The notes under the pieces were generated by a model that did no database searches, had not been told where the DNA came from, and saw nothing but the letters and a program-made list of their open reading frames with translations. 64,000 bases of DNA from positions 1,674,001 to 1,738,000 of the forward strand of contig OX337234.1 of NCBI GenBank assembly GCA_946965045.2. Reading direction: 5' to 3'. This DNA is from Epithemia pelagica. Taxonomy: Eukaryota > Bacillariophyta > Bacillariophyceae > Surirellales > Surirellaceae. Shown here in pieces: positions 21,359 through 32,745 of this stretch (within the stretch, counting starts at the first letter, position 1; each line of letters begins with the position of its first letter). A program made the position numbers and the translations under genes.

Positions 21359-22301
21359 TTACAAATATACCGGGTGTCCCAGAGGGTATGATGGTTGAGT
21401 AGAAGTCGGCAATGGTGTAATGGGATGATCATTTTCCATTGCTCGAGTGACCGTTGATTGTCGATTAACAAAGTCCATAGCATCTACTTCGTCTGAAGGC
21501 GAGTAGTCTGAATCGTTTTCATCTTCTATGTACTGATAGGAGGAGTTTCGGAATAGCTTATACCAATCATGGGACATTAGATCGGGTAGATCGTCTTCTG
21601 AGGTAGCTTTAGTAGAGAACCAATCATCAAAAGACGACATGAAACTGCGGTGAGATATGGCCTGTTGACGGATTTAGAACTAGAGGAGCTGTGCTAGCAT
21701 GCCCACTGCTCAATCCCATGAAGATGCAGCGGGTAGATCTAGATTTCCAACGGGGTACTCCTAGTTTCTTCCCATTGGCTATGGATTTGTTTAGTGCGTA
21801 CACGGGACAGCCCCACACGTGGAGGTCATGGAATTTACATTGCTCCCATCGTGTTCGCGTAAAATAGTCATGAGGGCTTCTTCCCGTGTCGGTACGTGGT
21901 ATATGATTATGCAAATATGCAGCGTGGGAGACTGCCATGGGCCACAGTGCAGTATCAGCCATTTCAGGCCAGTGAATTGCTGCATGTAACATCATCTTTG
22001 TCCTAGCAATAGACATAATAGTCTGTATAGCCCTTTCTGTGACTCCGGCATGATGATGTACCCCTACACCGGCAAACTTGTACAACTGGGAGAAATTTCG
22101 TAGGGTATCGGTGTACTTGGTAGAAGTGAAGGCGGATCCATTATCAGTTAGATATTGAATGGGCACTAAACCAGTATCCCTACAAAATAGTTCAAATGAT
22201 TCTTTGGCACGGAGTGTTTCATAAGTATTTAGATGAGTTTGGAAGCCTATACACGTGTATCCAGAGACGTGATCTACGAATATGGCGCCTCCTGTGTACA
22301 T
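21359..22301 (-). pseudogene. Ty1/copia integrase with one frameshift
   Basis: Residues of the 22,301-21,627 frame show the rve core: AIFVDHVSGY (first Asp), YLTDNGSAFTS (second Asp) and VTERAIQTI (Glu), then VWGCPVYAL, the usual copia integrase C-terminal motif. After QFHVVF the frame shifts within a T4 run, and DDWFSTKATSEDDLPDL continues in the overlapping frame to 21,359. It would insert the cDNA of the element. RT and RNase H that should follow are missing: the element is cut off next to the TGTATCG array. Confidence 0.85.
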
Positions 22302-22327
22302 GTCACCAGGTTTAGATTTGCCCTTGG

Positions 22328-22395
22328 AGTTGAAACGTCTTCCCTAAGTGGAACGTACAAAAGTTGAAACGTCTTCCCTAAGTGGAGCATACAAA
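22328..22395. repeat. 34-bp tandem duplication
   Basis: Two copies starting AGTTGAAACGTCTTCCC at 22,328 and 22,362 lie exactly between the GAG-pre-integrase and integrase frames. As 34 is not a multiple of three, the duplication shifts the frame between them. Confidence 0.9.
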
Positions 22396-22680
22396 ATTAT
22401 CAATAGATATGCACTTGCCAGGAAAAAGATTTTCTGCTTTGGTGAGGATGCCTTGGCGATCAGTTACTAGTGTTGTTCTTGTTCCTGGGGCGGTTCTGCG
22501 TTTCTGTCCTGTGCATAAAGGAAGATCGGTAAGTTTAGCAGCAGCAAAGTGCAATCGTCGTGAGTTTTCTGTTGTCGCCAAAATTCCTGATCTCATGAGG
22601 AGCTGTACCTTTTTGAATCCAATGTGTCCCATACACTGATGCCATCGCAGTTTTTTCTTTTGAGTGTTGGACAGGTTCAA
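22378..22680 (-). pseudogene. Copia GAG-pre-integrase zinc-binding segment
   Basis: The translation contains LRWHQCMGHIGFKKVQLLM, the HHCC-type linker found just upstream of copia integrases, followed by a conserved-looking tail ending ISIDNF. It belongs to the same minus-strand element as the integrase at 22,301, from which a 34-bp duplication separates it. Confidence 0.75.
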
Positions 22681-23640
22681 GTTGTTGTTGGAGACAGCGG
22701 TGACAATGGTGGAAAGTGCTTGGGATCCTGTTGCAATGTGACCATGGTCTTATCCGTATGACATAGGCAGGTTGTTGTGAGGATTCACAAGGACTTGAAC
22801 AGGTCAACGACGTGGATCATTGGGAATTCCGCTCAAGATGTCACGGTCTCTCCAGTGTAAACTTATAAGAGACTTTGAATTGATTGATAGCAGTCTCACC
22901 TTTGACTTTGGTACGAGCAGAGCTGGGAGTTAAAGACTGCGGAGCATTCCTTCGGCGTCCATGACGGTCCAAAGGACTGTTCCTTTGCCTTTCACTTTCA
23001 TTTTGTTGGCGATGCCGCGAATTTTGAGTTTTCTTGTGGTTCCATGGCGTCGATGAAGTCTTCGGGTCAGTATGTGATTGAACTTTTGTTTGCTCCTGAA
23101 TCCCAGATGAGGGGATAAGAAGCTTCCGAAGGCATTGAATTTCTAAATTTCTCGGGCGCCTGGAGAGCGGCACGGAGAGCCACATCTCCACTCAATTCAC
23201 ATGGGCTTTCTTGTGTTGTTCTGGTATGATCGTTTTTGGTTTGCCACACAGAGCGTTTGACTTTGTAGAAGCGTGGAATGGAGTCTGCTGTTGCGGCCAG
23301 GCGATCATCAACACAACAATTGCTTGTCTTCTGGTTTTTAGTGGTCTGATCCCGATGAGTCTTCATCGGGATCGATGCAGTCTGCTCTGGAGAGAATGCC
23401 GATCGTGTATTGGGTGGCGGTGATGGCGTCACCTGTGTGGCTGTATTGTTTGTGTTTGGTTTCTTGGCAAACTTCTTGGATTTGGCAGCGATTCGTCGTC
23501 GTTGTGGTGTGACATTTGGTTGAGCACGATCTGGTGTCGCTGCGAAAATGCTTTCGATTGCGGCAACAATGGCTTTGGAAGGACGAGCGGCTAGACGGTC
23601 GTTGTCCTGGCCTGGTGAACGTGTCTCCTCCCTTTTCGTG
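22681..23640 (-). pseudogene. Copia protease and Gag remnants
   Basis: In the frame 23,432-23,067 the minus strand contains YPLIWDSGANKSSITY, a copia aspartic protease active site (DSGA), soon interrupted by stops. Upstream pieces are Ser/Thr/Gln-rich and could be Gag. Several frame changes occur. Order and strand fit the integrase that follows. Confidence 0.6.
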
Positions 23641-23642
23641 CA

Positions 23643-24236
23643 TTAACCCAACGGTGCAAAAGACACAAGACCCAACAATCGACACAACGACAGAACAATG
23701 AAACAATAAAAGGATTGCGGGCTGCGTGTGCGGAGTTGAGCACGGGGATAGGTCCAGTGACGGAAATCGTTGGGACGTGTGCTGTTGCCAATGGTCGGTT
23801 GGAGAGCAACGTTAATCATCCAACAAAGAAACCACATGAGAAGGGTGGGTGTACATGAGAGATGGGAAAGAATAACAGCAAGAACAAACGAAAATCCATT
23901 CAACAATTTGTTTGTTCTTTGAAAGAGATGATTGCAGCCGTTGCTGAGGTAGCTTAACCCATTGTAGTAGAGGCTAGCACTTCGTTCGAGAACTGTAGTA
24001 GTAGGAAGAGTCCATAGGATCACCGGTAGGATGAGTGGAAGGAACATAAGGGCAACAAACAGAAGGTGAAGCCGGCCGGTGGTCCAAAACGTGGAGCTCA
24101 CCATGTTGGGCGGCTCGACTGGCATGGTTCGGTTCCCCCATCGGTCCCCATGATGACTGTAGGTCCAAGGTGTATAGTGGATCTCAACGCATTCTCCTAC
24201 CATGGAATCGGAAGAGTCTTCTACTGTTGGATCCAT
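23643..24236 (-). CDS. Unknown 197-aa ORF with hydrophobic segments
   Basis: The N-terminus is acidic (MDPTVEDSSDSMVGE) and the centre has strongly hydrophobic runs (LLFVALMFLPLILPVILW, and a second near residues 110-140) that could span a membrane. The upstream frame ending near 24,221 joins it with Ser-rich sequence, so it may be the C-terminal part of the broken gene that begins at 25,709. No family is recognised. A membrane protein ORF next to copia Gag would invite an envelope-like interpretation, but no supporting motif is present. Confidence 0.3.
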   Translation of the reverse strand: MDPTVEDSSDSMVGECVEIHYTPWTYSHHGDRWGNRTMPVEPPNMVSSTFWTTGRLHLLFVALMFLPLILPVILWTLPTTTVLERSASLYYNGLSYLSNGCNHLFQRTNKLLNGFSFVLAVILSHLSCTPTLLMWFLCWMINVALQPTIGNSTRPNDFRHWTYPRAQLRTRSPQSFYCFIVLSLCRLLGLVSFAPLG

Positions 24237-25709
24237 AGTGCTCGATGAGGAGGAAGTGTTGGTTTCTTCATCACCTGTTGCATCACTTCTTGATGTGCCT
24301 GAATTTTGTGAAGAGAGACTACTGGTGTCTCCAAGTTCAGCATGGTGCCCAGACGGGACAATTTACCAGCTGCGATCACGTCGTGTCTCGTTATCCGAAT
24401 CATCTTGTTCCCAGTCGGTTGGAACGTACATGTTGTGGAGGTTCCCCTGTGGTGAGTAAGAAGCGGTTGACATTGTTTCAGCGTTGGATGCTGTCGATGC
24501 CGTGCTTCTGCGATTCTCACCACGAATTTGTCGTTGTTGCAGAGGATTGGCGAGAGTAATTGCAGTCTCGCGATGAATGTTCTCGTGTTTGCGAGCTGCG
24601 GCGAAAGAAGGTGGCGCTGCATGGTCGGCATTCCGGTGAACGACCGAGTCGGATGTGGGTGTCCTGGAATGCGTGTGCCGTCGATGTACCAGCCCATGTG
24701 CCATTCCTCTTGGCATACACGCTGGTATGCTTCCTCAATGGTAAGTCTTGGTTCGTGCCATGTTCTTGCATGTTGCATCAAAGCTGCACGATGGTATCTC
24801 ATACCTTCTCTCTTGGCTCGTGCAACCTCTTTGACGAGGAGAGTCTCATGTTGATAGGGGTGACGCATAGAGGTTATCTCCGACATGGAAGTTTGACTGT
24901 TTGCAGAGTGGATTGAAGATATGACAGGCCATTCTTGGGCGAGCTGGTTGAGAATTGTCTCATTGTCAATTGCAGTGGAGATGGAGTCGAAGGAAAGGAG
25001 TCGAAGGAAAGATTGACTTCAGGTGAGTTTCGAATGGGTGATGGTAGTGTATCGAAGGTTTCAACGCTCTCATTTAGTTCATTGTTGTCTTCTCCCTCTT
25101 CCTGAATGGCTGTTGTGGCGATTGCGACTTCATTTGCAAACGTGTCGTGGAGGAGCTGGCTGTCTTGTGTGAAATGGCCAAGGATGAGCCTCAAGTCTGA
25201 TGAGCCATCAATGGACACAAGTTCTTCATCGTCAGTGGTGCTACAGTGATGGGGCAAGGGAAGCAATGCTTTGAGAGCAATCACTCCTTCCGTGATGGTG
25301 GACTCATCATCATCCTCTGCATCAGCAGTTTCAGTGGCCGGTTCGGCGTCGTCTTTTGCATCTGTGTTGTCCTCTTTTTCTTGGTGTTACGATCACAGTA
25401 AACAAAGACAAAGTCACAGATGTGGTCGTCCTTAGGACGAATACTGAGTGCCTCATCGATGGACAATCTGCCCATGACCTCTTCCACTCCCTCTCCATCA
25501 GACACAACAATTCGCTTGTCTGGCTTGTTTTTGCCGTAATAGATACGGAAGTGCTTGTGTTCCTTTGAGTCATCATTGACATAACAATCAACGATGTCGG
25601 ACAGGTCATCAAATTTGCTGTCAACCAAATCAGCAAAGATGTCATTGGTGTCTGAACCGCATGGAGTGGGATCAGACGGGAGCTTAGGGGCGCTATTGTT
25701 AAAAGTCAT
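24221..25709 (-). pseudogene. Unknown degenerate gene, N-terminal and middle parts
   Basis: From ATG 25,709 a frame with good coding character runs to about 25,350 (contains CYVNDDSKEHKHFRIYYGKN and DHICDFVFVYC). After a frame change it continues through acidic sequence to 24,874, then in another frame from 24,886 (AYQRVCQEEWHMGWYIDGTR), and shifts again near 24,600. At least three indels separate the pieces. It lies directly upstream of the copia remnants on the same strand, so it may be a captured host gene or an unusual Gag. I do not recognise the family. Confidence 0.4.
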
Positions 25710-25853
25710 GGTAGGTGTAAAGGCAAAGTAAGCACAGGAACAATTGAAGACCTCTCAAGCTCCCTCTAGTATTGTTAAAAGTCATGGTAGGTGTAAAGGG
25801 CTATTGGTAAAAGTCATGGTAGGTGTAAAGGCAAAGTAAGCAAAGGAACAATT
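25690..25853. repeat. Short imperfect repeats at the 5' end of the unknown gene
   Basis: AAAAGTCATGGTAGGTGTAA occurs three times (about 25,699, 25,778, 25,817), the first copy containing the start codon of the minus-strand frame at 25,709. The first and third copies extend into GGCAAAGTAAGCAMAGGAAC. Confidence 0.8.
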
Positions 25854-26733
25854 GAAGAATTCTCTCTTTTCTGTTAGATGACTTTGCTAGGGACTTGCTT
25901 CCAAGTCACTACTCACAGCAAGCACACTAAAGATAGATGCATCTGGCGACTTCGCCAACATTCTGAAAGGCGTAGTGACGAGGCATGAATGCTTGTGGTC
26001 CTGGAAGACAATCAGTTACATACCCTCTGATGGGATTAATGGAGAACTCAATAGAGCTCATAATTTGGATAAGAAGGACTAGCCACTCAACAACCACCAT
26101 GGACACTTCTGTTGTTCTTAATTTCACTAACTCTGAAGTTGTTTTGTGCATTGCTGATGTGGGACAAGATGCATAACTTGAATTAGAAGTTGTCAAGTAG
26201 CAAACCAAGCTTCTGCACCTCCTTCAAGCAACTGAAAAGATTCTTCTAATGCAGAGGGTTGAATTGGTTGTGAAGTGAGAAGAGAAACGAAGGACATACA
26301 AGTTGTATGATGTGTATGCTGTTGAAGAAGACAAAGTGGATGGAAGAATTTCATTGAGATTTGTTGTCAAATAATGTCCCATTACTATGTTTCACGACAT
26401 TGGCCAGATGAAGCACCCTGGTGAATTGTTGTTTGGGCCATTGGAGGATGTGCATATCCATGAACCATGCCCATTGCCCATAGTTGTGCACAATGGTCCA
26501 TTCGCAAGCATTGTCAGGAACCAAGGCAACATTCAGTGTGACAGACAGAGATTTGTCTTTCTCTAATCAAGATCTATCTGAATGCTTTTAGGAAAATATA
26601 CTATTTTAGTACATTGTAGAGTGTTGGAAAAAACACTGCAATGAATGATTTCAACATGAGCAACATTCCAAAATTGCTTCACAACTAAAAGTCAAACATT
26701 CAATTATTACTTGGTAAGCTTCTGTGTTCTTTA
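25854..26733. other. No supported gene; one coding-like stretch
   Basis: On the plus strand 26,270-26,566 reads as protein with only one stop (contains MFHDIGQMKHPGELLFGPLE), but no family is recognised. The rest shows nothing. Confidence 0.3.
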
Positions 26734-27152
26734 TTACATCCCCAACACTAGTGCAGTGTTGAAACAAGATTGTTTTTGATCAAAATACAGATTCTCCAAT
26801 CTCAGGTACACCAGCACCTGTAATTCTCCAATATCGGGCACACCCTCCATATATACAGCAACCATGGCAATCTTCTTGTCATAAGAATTGCCTTTAGCTT
26901 TAGCTATTTCTGTGTGGCAAATCTCTTTCTCATCCTTGTCCACCATATAAAATATGTTATTCTTGTCCGCCAATATGTCAGTAAAGAATGTATTGGTTTC
27001 CTTCTCAACAGTTGGAACGACCCTTCTTGTGCTTGTTCTGCCACCAAAAGTAGGACAACAGATGTATCAAGTAACTTGAATGGGCCGATGCACTTGTTTG
27101 TCAGTGGTATTTGTGTATTTTGATTGAAAGGACAACCCGAAATAGTTGGCAT
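26734..27152 (-). pseudogene. Unknown degenerate minus-strand ORF
   Basis: The better frame contains TNTFFTDILADKNNIFYMVD and, downstream, VAVYMEGVPDIGELQVLVY, ending at 26,734. Its N-terminal part is out of frame with the pieces upstream of 27,000. It may be a decayed host-like gene; no domain is recognised. Confidence 0.3.
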
Positions 27153-27517
27153 TGGTATCTTTTAAGGATACCACCATGTAGACCACACCTGATGCGTCAT
27201 TCGGCAACGGTACGTCAATAGGTCAGAAGGGGTGATTGACAACGTCAATTGTTGTAACAAATGAATTTTTGTTGGAATCGCTTTCTCTACACAGACTTTT
27301 CAACAAACAATCAAAATACTCTTCATATTGTGATTTTTTGGATACGGATTGTAGCAAAGCATCTCAATTTTTTTCATTGGTTTCATAAATGGTGGTGTGA
27401 CAACTGACAATTTCATTGGTCACTGTTGTGAATACAAAATGACCATAGTAGAGAAGGAAAAGGTGCCTTAGAAACCAACATGTCACACTATCGATGGGCT
27501 TCTATTCTTGCCTGAGA
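27153..27517. other. No supported gene
   Basis: AT-rich sequence without long frames or recognisable motifs. Confidence 0.4.
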
Positions 27518-28290
27518 CTATGTTGTTTGTTGACCGTCCAAAGCCGAATGAGACTGACGTCCATTCACTTGGAGAAGATGATGAAAGAAACAAGGGAATG
27601 GTCCCCGCAATGTCAGAAACCATTTGAGAACGTCAAAGCCATGCTTGTGCATGATGCGTTCATCCGGGATGTTTTGATCTTTGTGATAGTTTCGGACACT
27701 GCACATGAAGGTTGATTGCTTTCCGACTCTGGTATAGATGAACACTTTCATCTGTTCTCGATTCCCGCCACTTTCCGACCACGACACACACTCATTTTGC
27801 ACTCCAAGAAATTTCGTCTCCACCGTATAGAAAGACGCATATTCCGTAGAGAGGACAGGCTCTTGGAGGATCGGTGGGTTTGTCGCATGCAAGGAGGTGT
27901 AGACTTGACCTTAGATGGTCGGGACTTGAATTTCTTGCATGGTGATGTTGATTTCTTGGTAGGAAACAACTTGGTTGGTGGAGGAGTCTGGTTTGACATA
28001 GTCGGTGGACTGACAATGGTGGGATCGTGATGGGTCTTGACTTGGGAACTCGGAGTGAGGGGAGACGGGGACACATAGATGGAGTCAGGGTTGGTCTCGG
28101 TCACAGGCCTGGAGTCGAGCTTGACTGGTTGGTTGGAAGGAGCGTGAGATGGAACTTGTGTCGGAACTTGGGCATAGTGGGCACTAAGTTTGAGTGGTGG
28201 AGGATTCCTGGGGGACACATGAGAGTCACTGGTGGGGAGTACTGGACCACCGTCAGCAAGTTCGCGTGCTAAATTATGGACGAGGGACAT
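27518..28290 (-). other. Pro/Ser/Thr-rich open frames, probable retroelement spacer
   Basis: The minus frame 28,290-27,748 encodes a low-complexity Pro/Ser/Thr/Lys-rich protein without a fold signature. It follows the retroelement fragments at 28.3-28.9 kb on the same strand and may be their disordered linker. An overlapping frame, 27,892-27,518, is not better supported. Confidence 0.3.
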
Positions 28291-28882
28291 ACTTTGATTC
28301 TGGTAGGGGGGGGGGACCTTCGGTCATTTCTTGATCCACTATATAGAGCCACAGTTGTTTCACAGTCTTCCGTTGGACCCGAATGCTTGCTCCTGCCCAT
28401 ACAAAATGTCCTGGCCGAAGGATGGGCAGGGACAAATTGTTGTGATCAGACGGAAGCATCCAGCCCCGGATGTCATGGCCAGTAGTGAACCAATCCATGA
28501 GGGTTAGGGTTAGGGCTGGATGTCATGGCCAGTAGTGAACCAATCCATGGGGGTCAAGAGCTCCATCTTTGCGCCCAACCAAGACCGGGCCCACTCGAAG
28601 AGGGCGTCCGACATTTGGAATGGGTTTTTATGAAGGGGGATGTATGAAAGCATGGGCGGATGTATGAAAGCATGGGCGACCCAGCCATCACCCCTTCATT
28701 GAGATCCCATCGACCCCAACGGCGATCATTCGTTTTCCTGAGACATAGGATATGTGCAGTCTCAACGAGTGTTTCATCTCTAACCGTCTCAACCAAATCA
28801 CTAGGTTCAGAAGTTTCGGACTGGAGGAGGACCCTTTGTAGAAGCATCTTTCCACCGTTGAGTTATCCGTGAAAAAGAACAC
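28274..28882 (-). pseudogene. RNase H-like fragment of an LTR- or YR-type retroelement
   Basis: Frame 28,882-28,688 contains FFTDNSTVERCFYKGSSSS and, downstream, LHISYVSGKRMIAVGVDG. These features (Asp-Asn motif, conserved HVSGxRMIAxGxDG) occur in RNase H-like domains of retroelements common in stramenopiles. Frames 28,847-28,554 and 28,498-28,274 carry the downstream parts (DWFTTGHDIRGWMLP). Two frame breaks and a duplication with telomere-like filler (28,468-28,549) disrupt it. A matching RT fragment of what looks like the same family is at 39.5-39.9 kb. Confidence 0.55.
28501..28515. repeat. Interstitial telomere-like motif GGGTTAGGGTTAGGG
   Basis: Fifteen bases of TTAGGG-type repeat sit exactly between two copies of a 32-bp sequence (28,468-28,499 and 28,518-28,549). 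TTAGGG is the telomere repeat of many stramenopiles. Confidence 0.8.
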
Positions 28883-28968
28883 TTCTGTTGAATCCAGTTG
28901 CCCCGTGGCCGCCTCTTCTTCGAGGGATTAGATGCAATTTGTAAACTCCTTCCAGTTGGAAGATTCTC

Positions 28969-29337
28969 CTACCACAATATCCCTGGTCCTACCACAATAT
29001 CCTTGGTCTTCTTGATGAAATTGAGTAGGGCTACTCCATCGCGGTCAAGGAACACTTGTTCATACTCGGCCTTGGCCTTCAGTTTATCCTTAAAGAGTGG
29101 TATGCACTGTCCAAGAAGCAAGCTGAACAGCGATGACCGAAAGTTTTCGTACAGAATGATCTTCTCTTTTCTTGCTTTTTGGGCGAACTCCCACTCCTTC
29201 ATGGCGATCACGTCTGTTGGGTCTCCCGGTTGTTCTGCTGTGAGCGGGGCATCTAGTTTCAGCTGCTCAACGGCTCGCTGAAAGTGAATGTTGTGTTGGT
29301 CAAAATTGGATCTGATGTAGCCAACTAAAAGCTTCAA
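28969..29337 (-). pseudogene. Gag-like fragment
   Basis: A 122-codon frame is helical, with LFSLLLGQCIPLFKDKLKAK and LLNFIKKTKDIV, resembling the Gag core of copia-type elements in diatoms (the GQC...LKxK pattern). An 18-bp imperfect duplication (TCCTACCACAATATCC) overlaps its 3' end. It is a remnant on the same strand as the integrase piece upstream. Confidence 0.5.
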
Positions 29338-29475
29338 GTTACAAATGTAGAGCTTTGCTTGTGGATCTTCAGAAAAGTCGAACGTAAAATCCTTCAGACT
29401 GGGTTCCTGTCCTTGGAACTTGTTGGTGCTGCCATCTTGGCCTTGGTTGTTACGATTCCCTCTTCCACGGTTTCT

Positions 29476-29848
29476 TCATCCTCGTGTTTGATTGTTTTGG
29501 CTTCTAGCTCCTGTATTATTGCTGCTGGTCAGCATCAGGGCGAGCATCATCACGGGAGGTGGAACGGTTTGAATCTTGATGCCGTGTTCGTCGGCAAATC
29601 TTTCGAACTTCATCTTGGCTGTCAGAGTTTCACCCACACGAAGCGAAACCTGATTTGCCATAAAAAATCATACCAGACGCATGATCCACAAACAAAGTAC
29701 CACCAGTGTACTGTTCATCGGTGCACTCTTTGCCCTTGGTTTGTGGTGGCAGACGACCTCGAATGGAGGACTCATATTGGTCAAGAGATACACAGTCACC
29801 AGGTGATAGATGTTCTCGTTTGATCATCATTTCCTTTCCATCCACCAA
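29476..29848 (-). pseudogene. Copia integrase N-terminal fragment
   Basis: Frame 29,848-29,630 reads through LSPGDCVSLDQYESSIRG and YTGGTLFVDHASGMIFYG, where the Asp of VDHASG is the first catalytic residue of the rve core. The frame then shifts and 29,661-29,476 continues with ETLTAKMKFERFADEHGIKI. The remaining two catalytic residues are absent. Several unrelated-looking open frames upstream to 30,390 are not supported. Confidence 0.75.
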
Positions 29849-31121
29849 TCCACCGTGGTTCGTTCTCGGACTTCAACGGTGTTGTTTGCCAAGACTGGCC
29901 GTTTTGTCTTCCTTCATATTTTTATCACAAACGTCTTCGGATCCCGACAGAGGGTTTGTACCCATTGGATGTTTGCATGGCCCAATTTCCAGTGCCATTG
30001 AAGCAACTCTTTTTGCGACTTGGTTATCATCTTCTTCAGTCAATGCATTTAAGGGATAGTGCACAGTACAGAATACTGTTCCTGTAGTATGGTGACGGTG
30101 TTGTAGTAGATGACGACGGGTACAGAACGGACCAATCCTCGAGACCATCTGGAGTACAGCTTCGTCAACCACGAATTGATCTGTCTATCAAGCCCAAACC
30201 CGCGATGCATGGCCCTCCCTTGCATCCTCTCAACCCAGCCACACCCCCTCCCTTTACGTCTAAGCAATCTGTTCCAGCAGTTCCTCCGCTGAGGCAGGGC
30301 ACAAAATTGTTTTAAAATTGCATGCCCAGCCACAGCTGATTCTAAAGCCGACACTCCCCTCATCTTTCTCACGGCTGCGGGCCACAAAAAATACTCTCAT
30401 CCAGGTAAACTCCTCAACCTCATGGCAGGACTGGATGCCAAGCTACTGGAGCACTTTTGCTTCATTCGTTAAACAATTGAGGGTAGGCCTATTACAATGA
30501 AAATCAAGTTCTCAGGCGTTACGAAGCCGGACAGGAAAGCAACAATGATGACAACAATGGAGTGACATTGCAAAACAGACGAATAACGTCTGTAATGCAT
30601 GAGATTCCACTGGGTCAACCGTTGTCGTTTCAGAGAACTGAACAAGAGAGAGAGAGAAAGATCCATTGAAGCAAATATTATATTTTCATGGTGAAGGGAT
30701 TCCTTGTGTTTTGTGAGCAAAAGAGCAGATCGTTCTTGCAAAACTTTTCCATATTAAGGAGAACATGGAAGTGTTACATGTTGCCCATGGAAGAAGTGGG
30801 GCAACAAGATCCAAGACACTATTCTTTGATGCATCTTTGATGGTTGCTTATGTCACCAAGGTTTGACTTTGATTTCCATGGAGACAACTCCTATTCTACG
30901 CCTACCCATTGTCTCTTCCAACTCCTCTATTGAACCCTAAGTTTCTTCCAACTCCTCTATTGAACCCTAAAATCCCTGAACCTATCATCCCTACCCCAGA
31001 AACATTCTTGATTAGCAAATTAACATTAATAACATTCATTTACTCATGAAACATTGCTCAAATTATCTACATTTATTCAGCGAAGATGTCGTCAACACAT
31101 TCATCCATAGGAAAAACATGA
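29849..31121. other. No supported gene
   Basis: Contains a GA microsatellite (about 30,646-30,659) and a 28-bp duplication of CTTCCAACTCCTCTATTGAA at about 30,915-30,970. Open frames at 30,049-30,387 and 30,469-30,741 have no recognisable motif. Confidence 0.4.
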
Positions 31122-31466
31122 TTGAGAACAAAGAAGGACCCAGTAAGAGAAATCAATACTTTTTCTGTCGGCCCTTACCTTGAAGAGGCAATCAATCACA
31201 AGAATGAGTATATTGAAGACCAAAAAGTTGAAAGTGAGGATATATTTTCTATGAGTTCTCCAGAAATGTTAATTTGGGTTTTGCCAACAATCCGGTTATC
31301 CACGCCATTTAAAAAAATGTATGTTGGAAAAGACATTTTGACAGAAATGGTAAAACCAAACAAATTTGCAATGGGATTCGATGCAGGAAGGACCATGCTC
31401 CCATGTCTAAATGGTAACTATCTCATTGGCAATCACATGATGAATGATCCCCTGTGGGACGTCTAA
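31122..31466 (+). CDS. Hypothetical 114-aa ORF
   Basis: An intact plus-strand frame with balanced composition (for example MLIWVLPTIRLSTPFKKMYV and KFAMGFDAGRTMLPCL). No family is recognised. It is followed by a second, similarly coloured ORF at 31,656, and the two might be exons of one gene, although no convincing splice pair was found. Confidence 0.3.
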   Translation: MRTKKDPVREINTFSVGPYLEEAINHKNEYIEDQKVESEDIFSMSSPEMLIWVLPTIRLSTPFKKMYVGKDILTEMVKPNKFAMGFDAGRTMLPCLNGNYLIGNHMMNDPLWDV

Positions 31467-31655
31467 CTAGATAGTTTACAAAAACTAGATAGTTTACAGT
31501 ACTAGACAAACGGTGCCGATGTTACAGAGTTGAGAGAGACGGGTGTATCACAAAAAAAAACGGTTGATCCAACCCTACAAGTGTGAGAAAGTGTTGTGTC
31601 ACCATTCGTACACTATATAACTTATTTTGTTTGGAGGATATCACACTGACGTATA

Positions 31656-31958
31656 TTGGAAGATGTGAGAAGCGTATTAAAAAATGAATCCAAAGGTAAC
31701 ACTGGTGGCTTCCAAATGGAACTGAGATTGGTCCAGCCAGGGATGGACCAGATCTTCAGTCCAATGAAAAAGGTTCTTTATGAGAATTGTGATCGTTTAT
31801 ACAAGGAGCATCTTTTTTTTGAAGGGGCTGGGAAAGCAACACTCTCCCTCGATGATATTGGTTACATTCTTTTTGGTGGCGACGTTCCATTACCAAATGG
31901 TCAGTTGATCCACCTAAAGCCCGCTTTCACTATGGGCCTTCGTTCAGAAAACATTTGA
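31656..31958 (+). CDS. Hypothetical 100-aa ORF
   Basis: The frame contains FQMELRLVQPGMDQIFSPMK and LSLDDIGYILFGGDVPLP and looks like protein rather than noise. No homologue is recognised. It could be a C-terminal exon of the 31,122 ORF. Confidence 0.3.
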   Translation: MEDVRSVLKNESKGNTGGFQMELRLVQPGMDQIFSPMKKVLYENCDRLYKEHLFFEGAGKATLSLDDIGYILFGGDVPLPNGQLIHLKPAFTMGLRSENI

Positions 31959-32745
31959 AGCCCCTGCAAAAAGTGTGGCTACTGCCCGGCGACTCACAAA
32001 TCAGTCAAAGGTAGGCTGTTTTTGTTTTTTCCGACAACACAGCAATCTTCATGTACACAGAGAGACAAAGCACGTCTGTATCCACCACCCTCTCTGAAAC
32101 ACAATGATGAACCTATGGATTGAAAATCAAAATGTCTTGGTTTCATAAAGCAACTTTTTGACCGAGTCCTGGAAAAACAAAATAGCATAGCACTATAGCA
32201 CTCTGTCACAACTTGGATTTGCCTCATCAGTCATTGCAACAACTGCTGAGTATCCAAAATCTTGGTCCTTATGTGCAGCTAAAAATACATTTCTTACCAA
32301 AGCAATGGCCGAGAAAAATGTTGTCGTTTGTTTGGTATCTTCTGAAGAAAGAGTAGGAATCTTTTGGATTTCTCTCATGTTTACCAATCCATCCATCGAC
32401 AAAAACTCTCCTCAGTCTGCTTGACAAGTCGTACCAAGGTTGACTTTTCTTGTTTCTTCAGCTTCTTTAGTTCTGATTAATAAGACCACACCCTCCACGA
32501 TTGGTGTGTACTCCCATGGAGATGTAGCTGGAGGAATTTGATGTGAAATTTGCCACGTTGCTGTTTTGGAAATATATACCTTCCAACTTTGTTAAGGCAT
32601 AAACCAAACATGCCTGCACTTGTTGAGACGTTAGCTCTGGTTCGTAGGGAGCTTTCACATATATTGGTTGCATGTTTGGATTAGGACGGAAAGTTGCTCC
32701 CTCATCACCCACATCCACATCTGTTGTCATAAACATTGATAGACA
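31959..32745. other. No supported gene
   Basis: Only short minus-strand frames without recognisable motifs. One (32,736-32,467) has moderately protein-like composition. Confidence 0.35.

Noticed and set aside
23643-24236. Envelope-like protein of a retrovirus-type element
   Set aside because: Only hydrophobic segments support it; there is no signal peptide, cleavage site or correct position after Pol.
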